Of a stretch of DNA of 64,000 bases, positions 1-12,247 are shown one piece after another. Both the position numbers and the translations under genes were made by a program. A model generated the notes under the pieces. That model was not told the DNA's origin. It saw only the letters and a program-made list of their open reading frames with translations, and did no database searches. Location: the NCBI GenBank assembly GCA_006503535.1, contig QYRS01000010.1, forward strand, positions 1,550,001 through 1,614,000, in the 5' to 3' direction. Within the stretch, counting starts at the first letter, position 1. Each line of letters opens with the position of its first letter. The stretch is from Arthrinium phaeospermum. Lineage: Eukaryota; Ascomycota; Sordariomycetes; Amphisphaeriales; Apiosporaceae.

Positions 1-592
1 GTGTTCCCAGGGGTACGCCTGATTCGAGATGACGCTAATGAGCAGCGAGACGGAGATCTTGGCGCAGCCTTGCGCCAGCAAGGACAGGAGATCAGCGGCA
101 AAGGTGAGCTGAGAGCTAGGTTAGTAAAGTTGACAAGATCCCGCAGCTAGTGGTTTAAGTAGCGGGTGGTGGTGTCATCCCCTTTTTCTAACGGTTCTGG
201 CTTGTACAAATGACGAGTACGCGCTCAGTCCACCCAACAGGGCGTCCGGAAAGAGTAACCAAATAGCAGATCATCGAACTTACCTGGTTGAAGCGTCGAA
301 CCTGTTCCTGGGAAAGGCTGTCCAGATGGCTACCAAGCCCCGATTCGCAAGACAAGACGACGCATGCTGTCTGTGCGACGAGCAGCAAGGTGCTCACGAT
401 CAGGACGACGTCGTGGAGCTTGACGGTGGTCCATTTGAATCGCAGGACGTTCTTGGCTATAACGGCGATGATGGCGTAGGCGAAGAAGATGAGCGAAGGC
501 ACGACGACATAGGCGGCATGGTTGTCGTCGTTGACGGGATAGAGTGGCTCGTAGTCTTTCAGATCAAGTTGCTTCTCCATAGTAGGTGGCAT
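1..592 (-). CDS. Rhodopsin-like fungal integral membrane protein, 5' part (runs off the window)
   Basis: This is the N-terminal part of a multi-pass membrane protein. Exon 1 is 592-284 and exon 2 runs from 108 off the left edge. The intron has donor GTAAGT (at 283) and acceptor CTCAG (at 109), and the frame continues across it. The first ATG in frame is at 592; the open frame upstream has only a TTG. After a short polar N-terminus there is a membrane segment (VVPSLIFFAYAIIAVIA) and a second one (VVLIVSTLLLVAQTACVV). Exon 2 reads LTFAADLLSLLAQGCAKIS. The spacing and the 'AKxSVxLL' stretch fit the large fungal family of rhodopsin-like (PTH11-related) integral membrane proteins. The C-terminal half is outside the window, so the ligand and role cannot be judged. 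Confidence 0.7.
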
Positions 593-2648
593 CAAGCCAT
601 GCCAATCCAATTGGGTCTGTCAGGTCAAGAGCCGCGTCAGGGGGGATCGAGGGCAGCAAGGCGGAGTGCTGCAATGGCGATGGGATTGATCAAATCGGGG
701 AGGAGCGTGAGGGAGGGAAAGGCTCAGATGCGATGGGGAAGCAAAACCATTAAGACCGGTGTTGGAAGGAGGAGCATTTCGACCTAATCTATGCTGATCA
801 TCTTGGGACTCCGATCGGTTAATGCATGTGCTCTTCCTTGCCTTGCATCTTGTCCGGCTTTTTCATGTTTCTGTTTGCAACCAAAGTCTGGGCGGCGCCT
901 CGTGTCTTCTCTGTCCAGGCATACTTGGCGGGGGAGGAAGGGGTGGTGTCATTGTTGCTTGACATCTGGTTCTCTGGCAAGGCTCTCTCGGTTCACAATT
1001 CCGGCCGCAAATCACATTGCATAAGTGCATCAGCTCAACGGCAATCGGCCAGTTGCCAAGGCGTTGTGTGATGACAGCGTGTATCGAGTGGCATCGACCA
1101 TGATTGGTGATTGGAAGCCCCATCGACAACTTGCAGGCAACCAAGCAAGCATAAGCTTATGGTATCGTCCGTCCACACATCCATAATACATAATTAATGC
1201 ATCCAGAGTTGCTGCGATATTGCAATTGCCAAAAGTACCTACATACGAGCTCGCATGCACGTCGGCAAATCTCATTCCTAGCAGGCAGCTGTGCATGAGG
1301 CAGCGGCACTGGCACGACATCGTAAAACAACCCCTGCCCAGACAGAGCCTAGACTCCTTCCGGACCCTCAATCCAACCATCCGGCACTCCCCTGCCTCGT
1401 TTTGCCCTGCCCGCTTCTGCCCGCAGCAATTTCCACTACCCCCGCGCCTTCTTGGCCCCCGCCCCTCCCTGATGGGATGGCAGACGGTCCGCGGGCGGGA
1501 GCACATCATGTCAGAAGTTTCTTTTTTTACTTCTGGGCGCGCAACTTGTCCCGGCAGATGTTTGCTAAGTGGCACCTGTCAGATGATGCATGTTTGTGTG
1601 TGTGTGCAGCATCGCCAATGCGCGCGATCTCGAGATCGGGATTGATTAAGCAGTATCCCATGCTAATCGCACACCACCCTGACATCCATTATTTATGGTT
1701 TTCGTGATTTTGGTTACGCTGTTCTTTTATGGGGACGATGATTTGGGCGGCCCCAGAATTGTTGCCCAAAAGGCAGTTGAGCTACGGCTGGAAACATACA
1801 TGAACGACAGCCGAGATACCCAGGGTCTTCTTGACAGGGGTGCCGTCGAATTGACCGAGCGACGTCCAGCGGCGCAGACAGGCCCGACAAGGACACATCG
1901 GACTGCCAGACTGGGGGGCGATGGGGGCCAAGGGCATTTGCAAATTCTCGCTAGACCGCTATTGCCTTTCGGAAAAGTTCCCCAAAGCAGCCTGAGATGG
2001 CACGATTACTAACACCATTCCGTGCAGCTTGCATGGGCTGGAGGTATGATTGACTCGTGTTGCATTTGGCCGGATATGTTTCAATCAGGGCCTCGGCGCC
2101 CGCATCTCAAACGTCCCGTCCAATCATAGGGGTCGTCTCTGGACGAGGCAGGCATTGAGGCATTCTCTGCCCTGCGACTTCGCTAAAGCTTGTCGCCGGA
2201 TGCCCCCCGTGCTGTGCCGCTCTGGTAAGCCCAACTCAACTCGAACTTCAAGACTGCACTGCACGGGCGGGTTCCGCCTCTAGGGCCGAAGATATTTCCT
2301 ATTTAGAAACCTCCGACATGAGGTCCTGCACCCACCAGGAATCAATACCAGCATGATCAGCCAACGAGAGGGAAATGATCGAGGGACCGCAGGACGGACA
2401 CAAGATACCCTGGCTTGCACTGCGTCTGTCGTAGTAATATCTGCAGGAGTACCCACGTGACTTGCCCCCTCACAGCCAGGAGTCGCAGCGACAGAAAACT
2501 TCCATGCGTCGCATTCCAGGATTTCCTGTTTGATCGCCTCTCTAGCATCACTCGCTTTGATCCCTTTCTGCCCAACTGCCAAACCTTATTGCGCGGGCAC
2601 TGCGGCCGATCCGTCTTCCTTCCGCCTCCTCATCCTCCTCCCGCAGCT
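593..2648. other. Intergenic region, no supported gene
   Basis: About 2 kb between the divergent rhodopsin-like gene and permease gene. Open frames up to 181 codons occur on both strands, but they overlap each other, lack recognisable domains and have no convincing splice structure. A short GT run lies near 1594-1604. It presumably contains both promoters; I see no specific regulatory motif I can defend. Confidence 0.5.
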
Positions 2649-4462
2649 ATGGACAAAGAAGACTTCATCGAGCTGCGCTCGAGGGCGGCCCGGGATGATG
2701 GCAGTAACAACACCAAGGGCAAGGACGCCTCTTCGACCTCGGTCAACGCCGTCACCGACCACAGCAACAGCCATGACAAGAGCGGCGGCTCCCTCGCCGA
2801 CGAGGCGGTGCACAACCAGACGCGGACGCGGCGGCTCTTCTCCATGTCGCAGCTGTTCGCCTTCTCGCTGACCTACATGGGCACCTGGGAGGGCTGGAAC
2901 GTCAACATGACCTCGGCGCTGCTCAACGGAGGGCCCCGCGCCCTCTTCTTCGGCGCCTTCCTCGCGCTCGCCGGTGCCTGGGCCCAGGCCGCGTCCGTCG
3001 CCGAGATGGCCTCGCTGCAGCCCGTCGCCGGCGCCCAGTACCACTGGACGTACCACCTGGCGCCGCGCCGCATGCGCCGCTTCATGTGCTACCTGCAGGG
3101 CTGGGCCACGTGGTTCGGCTACGTCGCGCTGCTCGCCAGCATCGCCAACAGCGTCGTCATCCAGCTCGAGGCCCTCATCGCTTTCAACCACCCCAGCTAC
3201 ACGCCCGGCGGCTGGCACACCTCCGTCATGGTCATCGCGCTCTGCGTCGGCGAGGGCCTGGTCAACATGTTCGCCTTCAAGCTGGTCCCCTGGGTCGAGA
3301 TGACGGGCGGCGTGCTCCACGTCGCCATGTTCATCGTCTTCATCATCCTCTTCCCCGTCATGGGGACCCGGCACAACTCCGACATCCTCTTCCTCGACAG
3401 CACCGCGTCCGGCTGGGTGGACACGCCGGGCGTGTCTTGGAACCTGGGCATGATCACCCTGACTTGGGCCTTGACGGGTACGTTCCACACGAGATGCATT
3501 ACATATACTTGTTAACTAACGGTGACCCTATGACAGGTTTCGATAGCGCCATCCATATGAGCGAGGAAACCAAGCAAGCCAAGTCGGCCGTGCCGCGGGC
3601 CATCTTCTGGTCCATCTTCATGAACAGCTTGATGGGTCTAGTGTACATATCCGTCTTCCTGATCGCCATGGGTCCGGTTGAGGATGTCATGGCCGCCCCT
3701 ATGCCCTTGATCCACGTCATTATGCGGACGGTCCGGTCTAAGGAAGCGACGACAGCTCTGTACTCGCTCTACTGGTTCAACGGAATCGCCAGTAACATGG
3801 CTAGCATCGCGTCTGTCTCGAGACTCACGTGGGCCTGGTCGCGAGACGGCGGCCTGCCGATATACTTCTCTTACGTAAGTCAAATCTGAACCCACGGCTG
3901 TGAGCCAAGGCACCATGACCAGGGCCTTGATCACCTATACCATATGGGGGTGGCGTACATTGAAAAGCCATTGAAGTGCTTGCCGGGCTAACTCGTATTC
4001 CTCCAGATCGACCCCAAGCTCCGCGTCCCCGTCCGGGCCCTCTGCCTGACCGTGGCCCTCGTCAGCCTGCTGTGCCTGCTCAACATCGGCGGCACGACCT
4101 ACATCGTCTTCGGCGCCATCACGGGCCTGACGTGCTGGGCGCTCTACTTCAGCTACGCCATCTGCCTCGTCAGCATCATCTCGGCGCGCTTCCAGCAGAC
4201 CGACTTCAAGCTCGGCGCCTGGAACCTCGGCCGCTTCGGCCTCGCCATCAACGCCTTCGCCCTCGTCTACACCCTCTACATCATGGTCTGGCTGCCCTTC
4301 CCCCAGTCCACGCCCACCGACGCCGCCGGGATGAACTACTGCGCCCCCATGGTCGGCTTCGTCCTCCTCTTCACGCTCGGCATGTGGTTCGGCTGGGCCA
4401 GGAAGAACTGGTCCGGGCCCAACGTCAAGATTCGGGACTTCGTCATTGCGCAGTCTTCTTAG
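2649..4462 (+). CDS. APC-family permease, choline/GABA transporter-like
   Basis: Plasma-membrane permease of 540 aa in three exons: 2649-3477, 3537-3874 and 4007-4462. Introns begin GTACGT and GTAAGT and end ACAG and CCAG, and the frame is kept. The N-terminus is a polar cytosolic tail of about 70 residues. It is followed by roughly twelve hydrophobic segments beginning MSQLFAFSLTYMGTWEGW. The first segments include NGGPRALFFGAF and EMASLQPVAGAQYHW, characteristic of the fungal amino acid/choline/GABA subgroup (HNM1, UGA4, BAT1-like). The sequence FDSAIHMSEETKQAKSAVPR, a hallmark loop of this subgroup, follows intron 1. The frame is open upstream to 2415 but the first ATG with this N-terminus is at 2649. 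It is probably a proton-coupled importer of a choline- or GABA-like substrate; the exact substrate cannot be told. Confidence 0.9.
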
Positions 4463-5217
4463 TAGGAGATCTATTATAGCATGGATGTGCGCGACCATTG
4501 CGACTACTTATGATATCTAAATAACCCTCAGTTTCTATCATTTAATACATGTACATAAGCACCGTGTCGATAGGCGACGAACATAGCGAGACGCGCCAAC
4601 CCCTGTAAATAGATACATCACATAGTCGGCCCATGAAGTTCCAGTCTTTTAGGTTCGGTTGTCGCTTGGGATCATTCGTCTCGAAAACGCCGATTGATTC
4701 ATGCATCCTCCTACAAGTAGGACTGTAGACAATTGGTGCCTGACCAATACCCCATCCCCGCTGTAACGTCATACACAAGAACATAACTCATAAGAATATT
4801 ATATGCGCATGGTTCTTGAAGACAAGGCCCGTTCCATTGGGATCAGCCCGACTGAGTGGCAGTTCCATAGGAATGACGTGGTAAACGTCCATCGCACTGG
4901 CTGGCTGAGAGTGCCCGGCCTAGCGACGAACATGCACACACCGCGCCGTTGCTGATATGGGAGTGACGGGGTAGAATCGCTATCATCGGTTCAGACGCGA
5001 TTGAACATGCTCTGGTCTGAATGATGTCACTGGGACCAAAGCAATCGGGAAGCCTCTGGGTGTATCGCTCAACGTATCTGTCAGTTGTCTCACTACGTTT
5101 GCGCCGATGGGATATGTCCATACACGTCTTCAACAATAAACACATGCGATGGAACGAGTATATGTGAAAGTCACGGACTCCGTCTCTTGAAGTTCCGTGG
5201 GGTATTATACTAAATTA
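4463..5217. other. Convergent intergenic region
   Basis: Region between the 3' ends of the permease and the surface-protein gene. Only short, unconvincing open frames are present. It presumably carries the two 3' ends. Confidence 0.5.
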
Positions 5218-6273
5218 TCAGCGCGGCGCTGCGCTGGGTGGTGCGCTAGGTAGCTCGTATCGCTCTGCATTTGGCATCTCGTGTGCAGTCTCCCGGGGCG
5301 AGTCGTCTATTTGGTGCCTGTCGTGTGATGTGGGAAGCTCTTGAGGGGGTGGCTGCTCTGGCTGTTGTGGTTGCTGCCATTGCTCCTGCTGTTGCTTCCA
5401 TAGCTCTTGCTGCTGCCATTGCTCGGGAGGAAGCCATGACGCATGCTGCGGCCATGGCCCTTGCTGTGGCCATGTTCCTTGCTGCTGCTGCTGCCATGGC
5501 TCCTGCTGCGCGGCATCCTTCGGTATAGGTTGCCACTGCGCGTTACTATCGGTAGGTCCTGCCGCCGCCTGCCGCCTCCTCCTCTGCCGCCCCAGCACAC
5601 ACCACCCTACAGCGAACCCTGCAACAGCAACGATCGGTAAGATGACGCCCATCGTAATTTTGGCGCCCGTGCTCATGCCAGTCCAGTCCTTCTTCTGCTC
5701 AGGGCCAGACGTCGATGTTGATGTTGCAGCTTCGGTGGGCGGACCTTCAGTCGGTCGATTCGGAGGCGTGGTCGCAGTTGGTACTGCGGCACCCGTGGGC
5801 GTAGAGGGTGCGTCCGTACCAGTACCGCCGGTGATGTTGAAGTAGTGACACCAATCGTCGTACGAGTCTTTACTTTCGTCCCAAATGGCGAGCTGGAATA
5901 CGTTCGAAATACCGAGGTCCTTACTGGTGGATATTTGCCATTTCCAGGAAGTCATGTCTACCATTCCCTCTAGAGACGGCTTGTGAGCAAAAGTCGACGC
6001 GACAATGTTGACTGCCATGAAACACTTACCAGCAATGGTCTCCCCTTTACCAAAAAATATGCTACCCGATGTCAAGTTGACTTGATATAACTCGAGCGAA
6101 GCTTTTCTGCCCGCGACGCCCGGTGTCCAGGTTATCGGTAAATTATAGCCTATGGAATATTCGACGTTGGATTTGAAGTCGTGCATGCTTCCGTATCTTG
6201 GGGGAGTGATGAAGTTCATTACGGCCATGGCATACGGCAGCCACACCGAAAAAGCGACGAGGGAGGCACGCAT
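5218..6273 (-). CDS. Single-pass cell-surface protein with W/Q-rich cytoplasmic tail
   Basis: Intronless, 351 aa from the first ATG at 6273 (the open frame extends slightly further but only with TTG). Residues 1 to about 20 form a signal peptide. An extracellular domain follows (about 20-150) with a TWTPG..ASLELYQVNLT stretch, two Cys and N-glycosylation sequons (NLT, NIT). This resembles, without proof, the Kre9/Knh-type Ser/Thr-rich surface domain common in fungi. Next come a Pro/Thr/Ser-rich stalk (about 155-195) and one membrane helix (about 206-227), stopped by RQRRRR. The cytoplasmic tail is dominated by Trp, Gln and Pro, with Trp recurring about every six residues over positions 260-300. 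The layout is that of a wall- or stress-sensing type I membrane protein; no function is demonstrated by the sequence. Confidence 0.7.
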   Translation of the reverse strand: MRASLVAFSVWLPYAMAVMNFITPPRYGSMHDFKSNVEYSIGYNLPITWTPGVAGRKASLELYQVNLTSGSIFFGKGETIAGKCFMAVNIVASTFAHKPSLEGMVDMTSWKWQISTSKDLGISNVFQLAIWDESKDSYDDWCHYFNITGGTGTDAPSTPTGAAVPTATTPPNRPTEGPPTEAATSTSTSGPEQKKDWTGMSTGAKITMGVILPIVAVAGFAVGWCVLGRQRRRRQAAAGPTDSNAQWQPIPKDAAQQEPWQQQQQGTWPQQGPWPQHASWLPPEQWQQQELWKQQQEQWQQPQQPEQPPPQELPTSHDRHQIDDSPRETAHEMPNAERYELPSAPPSAAPR

Positions 6274-9200
6274 GATGGCGATACTCGATGCAAGAGTAGT
6301 CAACCAGAGAATATCATAACGCGCTCAGCTGTATCAATTGGGAGAGTGATAAGCGGAACAGATGGTCGATCGAAGCGAATGCTTCACAGCACTGGAAGGG
6401 TAAGAGGGAAGAAGAGGAAAGAGCAAAAGAGAGCGTAATGCGATGCATGCAGCCCAGGCTGGGCATTTCCTTCTGGTGTAGGTATAGCCTGGCAGAGAGA
6501 TACCGCAGTGGATATCTTAGCCCATTGGCGACATGGGTTTGTATGGCTGCTTTGCCGCCCGACATGGTCTCCTGCATATTGGTGTTGATCTTGCCCGGGG
6601 CTGTTGGCCCCATCGCGATGTTGTGACCGCAGCCCCCAACCGCAAGGCCTACTTGACTGCCTGAAGTCAATGTGTCGTGGCAACGCGTTAAAACTTCGAT
6701 GAGCCCCCTCTGACCGAGCAAGTCCCTTCCATTTCTTCCATTGCGATATCTCAGACCCTGGGTGAGAATAGTCATGTCGCCGACGCATCACGGCTTGGGA
6801 GGAGGCAAACCGATCCTACCGCAAACCATGCGCGCGTGCGGCGCAGCAGCAAAACTGGTTGCAGCAGCTAGAGCAGATGCCCACCCAGTCCAACCCTCAT
6901 CTTACTGCTTACTTCATCCGGGCTGGTAGCCGCCGATCGGGTCATCGGTGGTGAGGCCCAAGCCAAGCATAGCCAGGAAATTTGTCCTTAGCCACGAAGT
7001 CGTCGCTGAAGTGAAACATAGAGTGTGCAGTTGGCTCTAGACATGTTGTTTCGCTGGAATACGAAAAGAGTGAAAGAATGGAAGAGAACCGCTAAAGCAC
7101 AGCCTGCAGGCAAGTTGGCTTTGCGTCCGGCGACAGGCCCTGTAAATTGAGGGGGCACTCTGGATGGGTCTAAATTTGCAAGGACAGCCCCCGCGAAACT
7201 GGGTTCGTAACTGATAACGATAACATCGCCAAGTCGCTTGATTTCTCGTGAATTCGAACCATAACGGCTTGAGTAGTCAGCTCGAGCCCAGCAAATATCA
7301 GACGCTTGGAATTGCCTGGTTTAACTGTATGAGCTTGGTGAGGTTTTGGGCAAGCAGTTGTGTTCAATTCGATGAATCCTCGACAAGCGACCGCGAGTCA
7401 GCGTTGGTGGGCGGTCTCTTGATCGGTTGGCTGAAAAGCTGCCCTGTCTGAGCAAGCGCCGTTTCGACCCTGCTAGTGCTGACGGTGCCGCCCACAGAAT
7501 CCTTGCTAGTAGTTCCCCAAGGCAGAACCTAAAGGCAGAACACTCTGCACTTGACGCTTCTTTACACACACTAAAAGGCGAACATCGCGGCTCTTCCAGA
7601 TAGTCGTCACTCGTACCGCAAGGAGAGCAGGTTCCCCAACCACATTGTGGACTATGCTGAACTCTCTCTCCACTTGGCTAACAAATGATCCATTTTTGTC
7701 GATGATGACGCTGAAAGGGCGGCAGCTTCTAAGGTGTTGGTTGGGGGCGGCGGCAGCGCAGACGCGCGCAAGTCGGCAACTCCGTCATATAACGCCCATC
7801 GGGGCTCAGGTTACATGCATTTCCTGCTTCTTGCGAAACGAGTGGCAATTTGTGGGACTATTCACTCTCGATTCGGTATGTAATGTCCGTATAGGTGTTG
7901 ACAATCTACACAGGGTAATGCAGCTGACTCGAGTATTCTACCCGCCTTGCAGCCCTGCGTTCAGCTATTCCGAGTCTTTAAACGACCCCTGACGCTAATT
8001 TCTTAGGTAATACCATCATCCGTGCCGCCGCTTCTCATCTTTACCGTGCTGACCCCAAGCTCGGGGTGACTCGACCTCCAAACCCGCTTTCGCCTACCTC
8101 GATTAGTATGGTGGTCTAGACGGGTACCTGATTAAAGGTGAACCCAGATTTACCCGCTCCGTATCCGTGACTGAGGCAGTGAGTATATTCGTGACGAGCG
8201 AGGTGTTTACAGGCCGTGCAGATCCTGGTTTCTATAAATATCATTGTTAGTGGCCAGCCTCCTGTTCGCCCTACTATGTACCTACATACATATAATGTGT
8301 AGTCTCTTTGGGTAAACTGAAAGATCGCCAACTACCTGCTGAGACAGTTGCGTCGACCGCCAGGACCAAATCGCGGGCTGATATAACGCCATGTGGTCAG
8401 TCAATGTGGCGCAACTCAATAAGATGCCTGGGATGATGTTGCGATGCATCAATACTTCAGAACGTATGCCGACAAATCTGATGAACAATTATGGGTCCTG
8501 ACGAAAACACATTGCGCCAGGGAAACACCCCCGCCACGCAAAGAGTAAGCATCAGGCATGTAGTTGGGTGTTTTGGCATGGCGTTCTTGACAAATATTGA
8601 AAGTTTAGAACCAGTGGCTCAGGTCTGCTCGTGTTGCAGGTGCGGGCGAATTATCACCCTCATATTTTGTGTATGTTATCACACATGCCTTCATGTTGTT
8701 CGAGATCAGCTTCTCCTGCGCACATGCACGCTCATGCGATATTGGGGTGGTGTTGTAGCTTTTGGATTTATTCTTAGGTTGAACATCCGATTCGATGTGC
8801 GCGCTGTGGGTATCGGCATGCGAAATCATCAGGGGCTTGCTTGGCTTCGTCATGAACACGGCTGAAGTCAGCAGTGGGGAATGACAAACCCCCATTTTCG
8901 CTGCTGCGGAATGCTGACATTGCACGTTATGATATATTCGATATGGAAAAACCTACTGGCAGATCCAACGGGAGCCCGCGCATCAATGTTCCGACAAAAC
9001 AAACAAATCAGTTCAACGTGACCTGACTTAGACTTGGCCGAAATTGAACTGCCGTGCCCAAGACTTGCGATCGCCAAGTGATCAACCAAAGGGTTTTGTT
9101 GATCTGTCTGGAAGTCAAACCGTGCTCGCTCGGAGTCGGTTGGGTTCCGGCTGGGTTGAACCATGACCACCAACAAGCTGCCACCCTGAGCGTTTCAACG

Positions 9201-10038
9201 CTCTAGACTTCTGCAGTGCACCTGCGATATTTGGCAGTGCAGGGCAGAAAAGCAGTGGCCATCGTCAATCAGGGGAACCGCTGGACATGCCGTTTCAAGC
9301 TGGGCACTCTAGGGGATTTTTATTTGACTGTCGGCTCCACTGATTGACGCTAGCCTGGTAGGTCAAGGTCGCAGCCCTCCGGCACCCCAGACTCGCTAAG
9401 TTTAGGGGCCGGCTACCCACTGTAGAAGCGTATTTGGGGTGTTTAGGGTGCGAATTCGCATTGACGAACCGCAAGAGGCATGAAAAGCGTGCAACGAGTG
9501 CCCAGCCATCTGCCATCCCGCAAACCCGATATGCGGTTTCTGGTCCACAAGGAGGAAAGGACGTGGATCCCTTCAAACGCGACAAGCCTCCGAAAATGAA
9601 CATTATCGTGCCATGGCTCGAGAGCTTAAACGTGCGCCAGCAGAACATTCGTCGCCAATCATGTTTCTCATCTTGGCTGCCGCTGCCAAAAGAAACCTTC
9701 CATATCGCTTCTGCGCATGCTCAGCCCTAGTCCGCTGATACAAGTCGGCCCCCACATTACTTCGAAGCAGCTTGCGCAGCCTACGTCAGGCCGTTGTTAC
9801 AACCCATGATCGACCTCGATGATAGTAGAAGATGGTGCTTAATAACAGAGTCGGTAGTCACTATATCTACTTGACTCGCGTTGCTCGCATGATGGGAATG
9901 TCGTTGCTGGCCAGCGCACTATCTGGTTATAGACACTCACTCTCTACTGTCCTGCCCTTTCCTTTCACTTCAACTTCCACTTCAATTTTCCTCCAGCCGG
10001 GCTGGACTTAGGATCGACGAATCTCTCTTTTAATAATA
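6274..10038. other. Long gene-poor region
   Basis: About 3.8 kb of ordinary base composition with many short overlapping open frames (none above about 150 codons). I see no recognisable domain and no convincing exon chain. The right part must hold the promoter of the MFS gene at 10039; a pyrimidine-rich tract at about 9940-9995 directly precedes its ATG. Confidence 0.5.
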
Positions 10039-12247
10039 ATGACGACGAAAGCATACTGGCCCCAGCGGGTCGAGAGTGTCCAGATGGACATGCGGGACCG
10101 CGACGGCCGGCCGGATACGAGCGAATCCTGGATGTCCGACGACAGTGATAGCGAGTCGGTGACGAAGAAGAAGAGCGGAAGCGATTTGGTCAAGAAGAAC
10201 CAGAAGGGAAACGTCCAAGTGCGGAGCACGGACGTCGAGAAGAACAGCTACACCGACAGCAAGGCAGGCGGCGACGATGTGGTGGGAAGCACTAGCCTGT
10301 ACGACGAGAATGGCAAGATTAGACTGGTGCCGGTAGGTCCGCCCCTTATCCTACTCCCCTTGTCCCTGTTACGCAGTGTGCTAATCATGCTTCTCGATAG
10401 ACTCCGTCCCCAGATCCGAAGGGTTCGTCGCATCCCCACACGTACGGATATCGCTTGAAGATACTAACACACCTGGTGCAGACCCCCTGAACCTCCCTAA
10501 CTGGCGGAAATGGGTAGCCATCGGCTCTATGTGCCTGTGTAAGTCTCGACGTTGAGTTTATGTTCCCGATCCTTTTCTGACGAACCTAATCAGTCGGCGC
10601 TTTGTCGCTTTCGGCCGAGGTTGCCATCGCTGGATTGCTCCCCGTCTTCCTGCTCGAGTACTCTGGGGTAGACCCGACCAAAGTGCTCAAGGACCCCAAC
10701 TTCAAGTCGGACCCGTCGAATCCGCTCTCCATCGTGCCGGAAGGCGTCACGCCGTTCCCGCTGTCACAGGTCGCCCTGCTGGCCACCACCCCTCTCTTGG
10801 CCAACGGCATAGCGAGCTACTTCTTGATCCCGCTCTCCATCGCCATCGGACGCCGGCCCGTCCTCATCTTCACAGCGACATGTTCCTGGATTGGGGGGTT
10901 CTGGGCCGGCTCCAGCACCAGTCTGGAGCAGCACATGGCCGCCCGCATCCTGCACGGTCTGGGCTCTGGAGCCGTCGAGGCCCTGCTGCCCCTGATCGTC
11001 CAGGACATGGTCTTCCTCCACCAACGCAACCGTGCCGTTTCAGCAGTCATTGCGAGTCAAGTAAGTCATGCAGCCTACAAGACGTTCGATCGCGAGACGC
11101 CTCTTACTGACACAGGCGACTAGGGACCGTTGATCGTACTGGTCGGAACCCTCGCTCCATACATCTCTGCCAACTCCACATGGCGTTGGATCTACTGGAG
11201 CACATCCATCTTCGGCGTCATCGCATGGGTCTTGCTCATCATCTTCGTCCCCGAGACGCGAAAGACTAGATCTCCACAGGAACTTGGTAAGACTCCAATA
11301 CATCGCGATTCTGCTTCGAGTGCAGCTCATGAGACTGACCCTGTGGACTGTTGTAGCTGGCGAGAAGATCTACCCGATCCCGGAGGGAGCGGACCGGGCC
11401 GAGCTGGACTACGCCACTTATGGGCAAAGGACCGTCAAAGACAACATTGGCTTCTTCATCTTTGGCTTCGAATGGGCAGATGCCGGGAAGCAGTTCATCG
11501 ATACCCTCAAGACAACCATCTTCCCTGCCGTCGTTTTTGGCACCCTGGTCAACTCCGCATTCAGCATCGTGCAGCAGTCCATTGGCCAAATCATCTCGTT
11601 CTCCCTGCTAGCAGCTGGGTAAGTGAAGCCAACACATCGGTGTTGCCTGCGCGGCTTTCCTGCAATGCAATCAGCTAACAACTTTTTTTATTTTACAGAA
11701 TTCCTTTCGAGTGGACCGGCCTCGCCGTCATCCCTCCATCTTCGCGACCGTGATCGTGTACTTCTTCGGCGGGCCCCTGGCCGACAAGGTCTCGATCAAG
11801 ATGTCGCAGGTGCTCGGCAAGGGCAAACGCGAGCCCGAGTACTCGCTGCCGAACCTGATCCTGCCCTTCGTGCTGGGCATCGCGGGCTGCTTCCTGTTCG
11901 GCGTGGCGGCGCAGAACAATCTGCACTTCACCGTGCTGCTGCTGGGCTCGTTCCTGATCCTGTCGGGCGCCCTCACCTCCCTCACCCTCGTCAACACCTT
12001 CGTCATCGAGTCGTACCCGCAGTGGGCCGGGCCCGTGCTGACCAACGTCTCGTCCCTCCGCATCTTTGTGTCCTTCTTCTTCTCCTCCCAGGTCACCACC
12101 TGGATCGAGCAAAACGGCAACCTCGCCGTCTTCGCCGGCGGCTTCGGCACCATGCTGCTGGTCACGTCGCTCGGCATTCCCATCATCTTCTTTACCGGCA
12201 AGCGCCTCCGCGGCTGGACCTCGGGCGGCTTCGCGAAGAAGAACTGA
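10039..12247 (+). CDS. MFS transporter, one-base frameshift in last exon
   Basis: Major facilitator, about 604 aa if the frame were intact. Exons: 10039-10332, 10401-10422, 10482-10538, 10594-11060, 11124-11286, 11357-11618 and 11699-12247. Exon 1 encodes a polar Ser/Asp/Lys-rich N-terminus. The DPLNLPNWRKW motif that precedes TM1 in fungal DHA1-type carriers is assembled across exons 2 and 3. Exon 4 carries LIPLSIAIGRRPVLIF (the loop 2-3 signature) and ILHGLGSGAVEALLPLIVQD. In the last exon the frame reads IPFEWTGLAVIP and then breaks at the CCC at 11732-11734, where one base is missing. The downstream frame restores SIFATVIVYFFGGPLADK and continues to a normal stop. Exon lengths sum to 1814 nt, one short of a multiple of three. 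As sequenced it would be truncated. The substrate is unknown. Confidence 0.85.

Noticed and set aside
1030..1645. Overlapping open frames of 140-180 codons on both strands
   Set aside because: No domain, no splice structure, no plausible start context; treated as intergenic.
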